Part shown: one piece after another, positions 5,801-8,851 of the stretch
How the letters are laid out: each line of letters starts with the position of its first letter
Numbering within the stretch: position 1 is the stretch's first letter
Source of the DNA: an uncultured Actinomycetes bacterium
Lineage (GTDB): Bacteria; Actinomycetota; Actinomycetes; Nanopelagicales; Nanopelagicaceae
Assembly (NCBI GenBank): GCA_903922325.1
Contig: CAIXTG010000071.1
Span: forward strand, 1 to 8,851
Reading direction: 5' to 3'
DNA: 8,851 nucleotides
The notes under the pieces: model-generated
Told to the model about the DNA's origin: nothing
Seen by the model: only the letters and a program-made list of their open reading frames with translations
Databases searched by the model: none
Made by a program: the position numbers and the translations under genes

Positions 5801-7341
5801 TTTATTCAATTGAAGATTTAGCTCAGCTAATTCACGATCTTAAGAATGCGAATAAGAACGCTCGCGTTCACGTTAAATTAGTGGCCGAAGTTGGCGTTGG
5901 CACAGTTGCAGCTGGTGTTTCAAAAGCACACGCAGACGTTGTTCTAATCTCCGGTCACGATGGCGGCACAGGCGCATCACCACTTACTTCACTCAAGCAT
6001 GCTGGTGCACCATGGGAACTTGGTTTAGCCGAAACTCAACAGACGCTGTTGCTCAATAATTTGCGTGATCGCATTGTGGTTCAAGCTGATGGTCAGTTAA
6101 AGACTGGTCGCGATGTAGTTATCGCAGCACTACTCGGCGCTGAAGAATTCGGTTTTGCAACCGCTCCACTAGTTGTTTCGGGTTGCATCATGATGCGCGT
6201 ATGTCATCTTGATACCTGCCCAGTTGGTGTTGCTACTCAGAATCCAGAATTACGCAAAAACTTTAGTGGCAAGCCAGAATTTGTAGAAACTTTCTTCGAA
6301 TATATTGCCGAAGAAGTTCGCGCGTTGTTGGCACAGCTGGGTTATCGCACATTGCTCGAAGCGGTTGGCCATGTTGAGTCTCTTGATACCCGTGATGCGG
6401 TAAATCACTGGAAAGCAGCTGGCCTTGATTTGGCGCCGTTGTTAGTGCGACCAGATGTTGAGAGTCCGCTGCACAACACTTCAACTCAAGATCATGGGCT
6501 GGCTGCAGCACTTGATAACAAGTTAATTGAATTAGCTGATGTCGCGCTTACTAAGTGCGAGGCAGTAAAGATTGATCTGCCAGTTCGAAATGTTAACCGC
6601 ACAGTCGGAACTATGTTGGGTGCCGAAATCACTCGACGCCACGGAGCAAATGGTTTACCTGCAGGCACTATCGATGTAACTCTGCACGGTTCAGCTGGTC
6701 AATCACTCGGTGCGTTTATTCCAACTGGTCTAAAGATTCGCCTTTATGGTGATTCGAATGACTACGTGGCAAAGGGAATCTCAGGCGGCACAGTTGTGGT
6801 GCGCCCTGATGAAAAAGCTTCCTTTAAATCTGAGGAAAATGTAATTGCCGGAAACGTTATTGGTTACGGTGCTACTTCAGGCAAGATCTATGTGCGTGGA
6901 AAAGTCGGCGAGCGCTTCTGTGTTCGTAACTCTGGCGCAATTGCAATTGTTGAAGGTATTGGCGATCATGGTTGCGAATACATGACTGGTGGCACCGTAG
7001 TGGTTCTTGGTGCAACTGGCCGAAACTTTGCAGCCGGCATGTCTGGCGGTCGCGCATTTATGCTCGATATTGATAGCGCCAATGTAAATACCGAGATGGT
7101 TGATTTGATGGCGGTTCCAGAAGATCAAAAAGAAATCTTGAAATCTTTGGTTTCAGATTTCCTAGTTGAAACTGGTTCCGAAGTTGCAGCAGGGCTATTA
7201 GCAAATTGGTCAGCGGCGCTAACTCGATTTACTTTAGTCATGCCACGTGATTACGCGCGCGTGCTTGCTGCAATTGAGCGAGCTAACCGCGAAGGTTTAC
7301 CGGTCGATCAAGTTGTAATGGAGGTAGCAGCAAATGGCTGA
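2824..7341 (+). CDS. gltB: Glutamate synthase (NADPH) large subunit
   Basis: GltB hydrolyses glutamine, channels the ammonia and adds it to 2-oxoglutarate to make glutamate, the assimilation step after glutamine synthetase. The 1505 residues match the family length (E. coli about 1490). Cys23 in EHDACGV is the N-terminal nucleophile exposed once a 22-residue propeptide is removed. The class II amidotransferase domain runs to about residue 420, the central domain covers roughly 470-760, and the FMN-binding synthase domain follows. The latter shows GAMSYGSIS from Gly875, NTGEGGEDP near 900 and GHDGGTGASPL from 1044. The 3Fe-4S ligands are C1121, C1127 and C1132, spaced C-x5-C-x4-C. The C-terminal beta-helix has the Gly-rich repeats of the family (about 1290-1420). 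Pairing with gltD indicates the NADPH-dependent form. The start agrees with the usual short distance to GLYDPxxEHDACG. A structured leader precedes it. No truncation or frameshift is seen. Confidence 0.98.
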   Translation: MAIPKEFPPAQGLYDPANEHDACGVAMVATLNKVATHEIVAQALTALRNLEHRGASGAEPDSGDGAGILIRVPDEFYQAVAGFKLPSAGSYATGIAFIGQSFDFQNEIAAIAAEEGLVVLGWRELPINSASLGKTALGVMPKFEQLFLAGANGESGIALDRLAFCLRKRVEHSLDIYFPSLSSQTIVYKGMLTTGQLEEFFPDLSDARVKSPLALVHSRFSTNTFPSWPLAHPYRFIAHNGEINTVKGNRNWMRARESLLESDVIPGDLKRLFPIVEMSGSDSASFDEVLELLYLGGRSLPHSVLMMIPEAWENHATMSQKRRDFYAFHASLMEPWDGPACVTFTDGNQVGAVLDRNGLRPSRYWVTKDGLVVLASEVGVLDFAPEEIVRKGRLQPGKMFLVDIAAGRIIEDDEIKDSLADAETYGQWLQDGIVKLADLPSREHIVYPHSSVVRRQRAFGYTEEDLKILITPMARSGGEPLGSMGTDTPIAAISAKPRLLFDYFSQLFAQVTNPPLDAIREELVTSLGGSIGPEHNLLDPGPASCRQISLAFPVIDNDELAKIINVNADDEYPELAAYVVRGLFPVNGDGQALRKRIDEIKREVSKAIDDGAHLIVLSDRDGDAEDAPIPSLLLTSAVHHHLIREKKRTQVGLVVEAGDVREVHHVALLIGYGAAAVNPYLAMESAEDLVRQGVITGIAPEKAVRNLIKALGKGVLKVMSKMGISTIASYTGAQVFEAIGISQEVVDEFFVGTTSRLGGISLDIIAQETIARHHIAYPPGGEVPGSKRLPTGGEYQWRRDGEPHLFDPETVFALQHSTRNKRFDIFQRYTSRVDEQSNRLMTLRGLFKFAEGIRQPISIDEVEPVSEIVKRFSTGAMSYGSISQEAHENLAIAMNRLGAKSNTGEGGEDPARYIKEANGDSKRSSIKQVASGRFGVTSDYLVNADDIQIKIAQGAKPGEGGQLPGNKVYPWIAKVRYSTPGVGLISPPPHHDIYSIEDLAQLIHDLKNANKNARVHVKLVAEVGVGTVAAGVSKAHADVVLISGHDGGTGASPLTSLKHAGAPWELGLAETQQTLLLNNLRDRIVVQADGQLKTGRDVVIAALLGAEEFGFATAPLVVSGCIMMRVCHLDTCPVGVATQNPELRKNFSGKPEFVETFFEYIAEEVRALLAQLGYRTLLEAVGHVESLDTRDAVNHWKAAGLDLAPLLVRPDVESPLHNTSTQDHGLAAALDNKLIELADVALTKCEAVKIDLPVRNVNRTVGTMLGAEITRRHGANGLPAGTIDVTLHGSAGQSLGAFIPTGLKIRLYGDSNDYVAKGISGGTVVVRPDEKASFKSEENVIAGNVIGYGATSGKIYVRGKVGERFCVRNSGAIAIVEGIGDHGCEYMTGGTVVVLGATGRNFAAGMSGGRAFMLDIDSANVNTEMVDLMAVPEDQKEILKSLVSDFLVETGSEVAAGLLANWSAALTRFTLVMPRDYARVLAAIERANREGLPVDQVVMEVAANG
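7320..7324 (+). promoter_or_regulatory. gltD ribosome binding site inside gltB
   Basis: GGAGG lies 9 bases before the gltD ATG and within the last codons of gltB. It is one of the two clear Shine-Dalgarno sequences in the window, the other being AAGGAG at 408-413 before the DsbA-like gene. It fixes the gltD start at 7334 despite the overlap. Confidence 0.8.
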
Positions 7342-8788
7342 TCCAAAGGGATTTTTAACTACTGATCGGGCTGTACCGACACGACGTCCGGTTGATGTGC
7401 GCATTAAAGACTGGAAAGAAGTTTACGAAGAGCAAGCTTTCCCTGATTTACAGAAGCAAGCTGGTCGTTGCATGGATTGCGGAATTCCGTTCTGCCATTC
7501 AGGTTGCCCGCTTGGCAACTTAATTCCAGAATGGAATGACTTAATTTGGCGCGGGGATAAAAACGAAGCTATTGATCGTTTGCATGCGACAAATAACTTC
7601 CCTGAATTCACAGGACGCCTATGCCCAGCACCTTGCGAAACAGCATGCGTAGTTGCAATAAACAAGACGGCAGTAACAATCAAGCAAATTGAATTGCGCA
7701 CGATTGAAGAAGCATTTAAGGATGGCAACGTCGAACCCCTGATTGCTGATCGCTTAACTGGCAAAACAGTTGCCGTAATTGGTTCTGGCCCAGCTGGCCT
7801 AGCGGCTGCCCAACAATTAACTAGAGCGGGTCACACTGTTGCGGTTTATGATCGCGCGGACAAAATCGGTGGCTTACTTCGTTACGGTATTCCAGAGTTC
7901 AAAATGGAGAAAGCAATTCTCGATCGTCGACTTGATCAGATGACCAAAGAAGGCACTCGTTTTCGTCCAGGTGTAAATGTAGGTGTTGAACTAACTGGTT
8001 CTCAATTGCGCACTAAGTACGATGCAATCGTCTTAGCGGTTGGTGCAACGCAATGGCGTGATATCAATGTTCCTGGCCGTGAGCTAAAAGGTATTTACCA
8101 AGCAATGGAATTTTTACCTTGGGGTAATCGTCAGGGCTTAGGCGAAGTTGAGACACCAGAAATTAATGTGTCAGGTAAGCATGTGGTAATTCTTGGCGGT
8201 GGCGATACTGGTGCTGACTGCCTTGGTACTTCTGTTCGCCAAGGTGCTGCAAGTGTCACTCAGCTTGAAATCATGCCGCGCCCAACTGAAGAACGTCCGG
8301 CCGGGCAACCTTGGCCGACTTATCCGATGATCTATCGTGTTTCAAGCGCACACGAGGAACTTGATAACCGGTTATTTGCGGTAAGCACTGAAGAATTCTT
8401 AGGCGATGGAAATGGAAACTTGCGTGCGCTAAAGATTGTCGAAACTAAATTTGAAAACGGTAAGTTCGAGCCAGTTCCCGGAACTGAAAAAGAATTACCA
8501 GCTGATTTTGTTTTCCTGGCAATGGGATTTACAGGTCCGGAAAAGACTGCATTGTTCGAGCAACTAGAAGTTGAACTTGATGAACGCGGAAACATAAAGC
8601 GTGGTTTGGATTACCAAAGCACTCAAGAAGGAATTTTCGTGGCCGGCGATGCTGGTCGTGGACAATCGCTCATTGTTTGGGCGATCGCAGAAGGTCGCAG
8701 TGCGGCGGCTGAGGTAGATAAGTACTTAACTGGCGAGACGCAATTGCCAGCACCGATACTTCCTACCGCTCGACCAATGATGGTCTAA
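7334..8788 (+). CDS. gltD: Glutamate synthase (NADPH) small subunit
   Basis: GltD takes electrons from NADPH on FAD and passes them through Fe-S clusters to GltB. The 484 residues begin with a cysteine-rich domain: C46, C49, C54 and C58 in RCMDCGIPFCHSGCP, then C97, C101 and C105 in LCPAPCETAC. These are the ligands for the 4Fe-4S clusters. The FAD nucleotide fold starts at VIGSGPAGLAAA (about 148-159). The NADPH fold has VILGGGDTGADC (285-296). The C-terminal FAD contact is IFVAGDAGRGQSLIVWAI (434-451). The ATG overlaps the gltB 3' end by 8 bases, and GGAGG at 7320-7324, 9 bases upstream and inside gltB, is a strong ribosome binding site. This supports coupled translation of equal subunits. 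The length fits the family and all key motifs are intact. Confidence 0.98.
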   Translation: MADPKGFLTTDRAVPTRRPVDVRIKDWKEVYEEQAFPDLQKQAGRCMDCGIPFCHSGCPLGNLIPEWNDLIWRGDKNEAIDRLHATNNFPEFTGRLCPAPCETACVVAINKTAVTIKQIELRTIEEAFKDGNVEPLIADRLTGKTVAVIGSGPAGLAAAQQLTRAGHTVAVYDRADKIGGLLRYGIPEFKMEKAILDRRLDQMTKEGTRFRPGVNVGVELTGSQLRTKYDAIVLAVGATQWRDINVPGRELKGIYQAMEFLPWGNRQGLGEVETPEINVSGKHVVILGGGDTGADCLGTSVRQGAASVTQLEIMPRPTEERPAGQPWPTYPMIYRVSSAHEELDNRLFAVSTEEFLGDGNGNLRALKIVETKFENGKFEPVPGTEKELPADFVFLAMGFTGPEKTALFEQLEVELDERGNIKRGLDYQSTQEGIFVAGDAGRGQSLIVWAIAEGRSAAAEVDKYLTGETQLPAPILPTARPMMV

Positions 8789-8812
8789 GTCAATAATTAG
8801 ACTCTAACTAGA

Positions 8813-8818
8813 TAGGCT
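8813..8818 (+). promoter_or_regulatory. Candidate -10 element for a leaderless pyk transcript
   Basis: TAGGCT (TANNNT) ends 6 bases before the pyk ATG at 8825, placing transcription start at the start codon. The expected -35 position (8790-8795, TCAATA) matches the consensus TTGACA at only three positions. The 36-base gltD-pyk gap contains no Shine-Dalgarno sequence and no hairpin terminator, so pyk may also receive read-through from gltBD. Confidence 0.45.
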
Positions 8819-8824
8819 ATAGAT

Positions 8825-8851
8825 ATGCGTCGCGCCAAAATTGTTTGCACC
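8825..8851 (+). CDS. pyk: Pyruvate kinase, N-terminal nine codons only
   Basis: The last 27 bases encode MRRAKIVCT, the characteristic N-terminus of bacterial and especially actinobacterial pyruvate kinase, which normally continues with LGPA. The enzyme converts phosphoenolpyruvate and ADP to pyruvate and ATP. The position directly after gltD agrees with the gltB-gltD-pyk order common in Actinobacteria. Only the start is in the window, so integrity cannot be judged. The call rests on a short but distinctive peptide together with gene order. Confidence 0.85.

Noticed and set aside
7423..7764. Antisense open frame within gltD, with similar ones inside gltB and the DsbA-like gene
   Set aside because: These are shadows of strongly supported + strand genes. 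The translations show no recognisable domain and no start context.
8789..8824. Terminator after gltD
   Set aside because: The 36 bases have no stable inverted repeat or T run, so read-through into pyk remains possible.

Overview
The window reads as a core-genome stretch from an actinobacterium. The gene order (DsbA-like thiol oxidoreductase, lgt, gltB, gltD, pyk) is a familiar actinobacterial arrangement. The Lgt and GltB sequences have actinobacterial features, such as GLGIWG in Lgt. Codon use is much more AT-leaning than in Streptomyces or Mycobacterium, with frequent TTA, AAT and GAA. This suggests a low-GC lineage such as the freshwater acI/Nanopelagicales type, but that placement is an inference. 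All supported genes lie on the + strand, and I see no mobile elements, tRNAs, rRNAs or CRISPR arrays.

Left part (1-1922): a tightly packed envelope-maturation cluster. The 3' part of a MauE/DoxX-like membrane protein with a Cys-x-Cys motif is followed 4 bases later by a membrane-anchored DsbA-like protein with a CPVC active site. Lgt, the first enzyme of lipoprotein maturation, starts 3 bases after that. The first two may form an electron relay for disulfide formation outside the membrane.

Middle (1923-2823): a VIT1/CCC1-family metal transporter gene begins 9 bases after lgt. It has no clear Shine-Dalgarno sequence, but a TAGTAT hexamer sits exactly where a leaderless promoter would place it. 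A 181-base intergenic region follows. It holds a strikingly self-complementary segment (about 2712-2804) that can fold into a closed three-helix junction just upstream of the gltB start. This is the most interesting non-coding feature of the window and resembles a riboswitch or other cis-regulatory leader. I could not match it to a known class.

Right part (2824-8851): complete gltB and gltD encode the large and small subunits of NADPH-dependent glutamate synthase (GOGAT). They overlap by 8 bases and are surely co-translated. GltB forms glutamate from glutamine and 2-oxoglutarate; GltD passes NADPH electrons to it through FAD and Fe-S clusters. The window ends nine codons into pyk (pyruvate kinase). 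That gene also lacks a Shine-Dalgarno sequence and has a TAGGCT hexamer at exact leaderless-promoter spacing.

Most of the window is ordinary housekeeping sequence. The novelty candidates are the gltB leader RNA and the leaderless-promoter geometry shared by the VIT and pyk starts.
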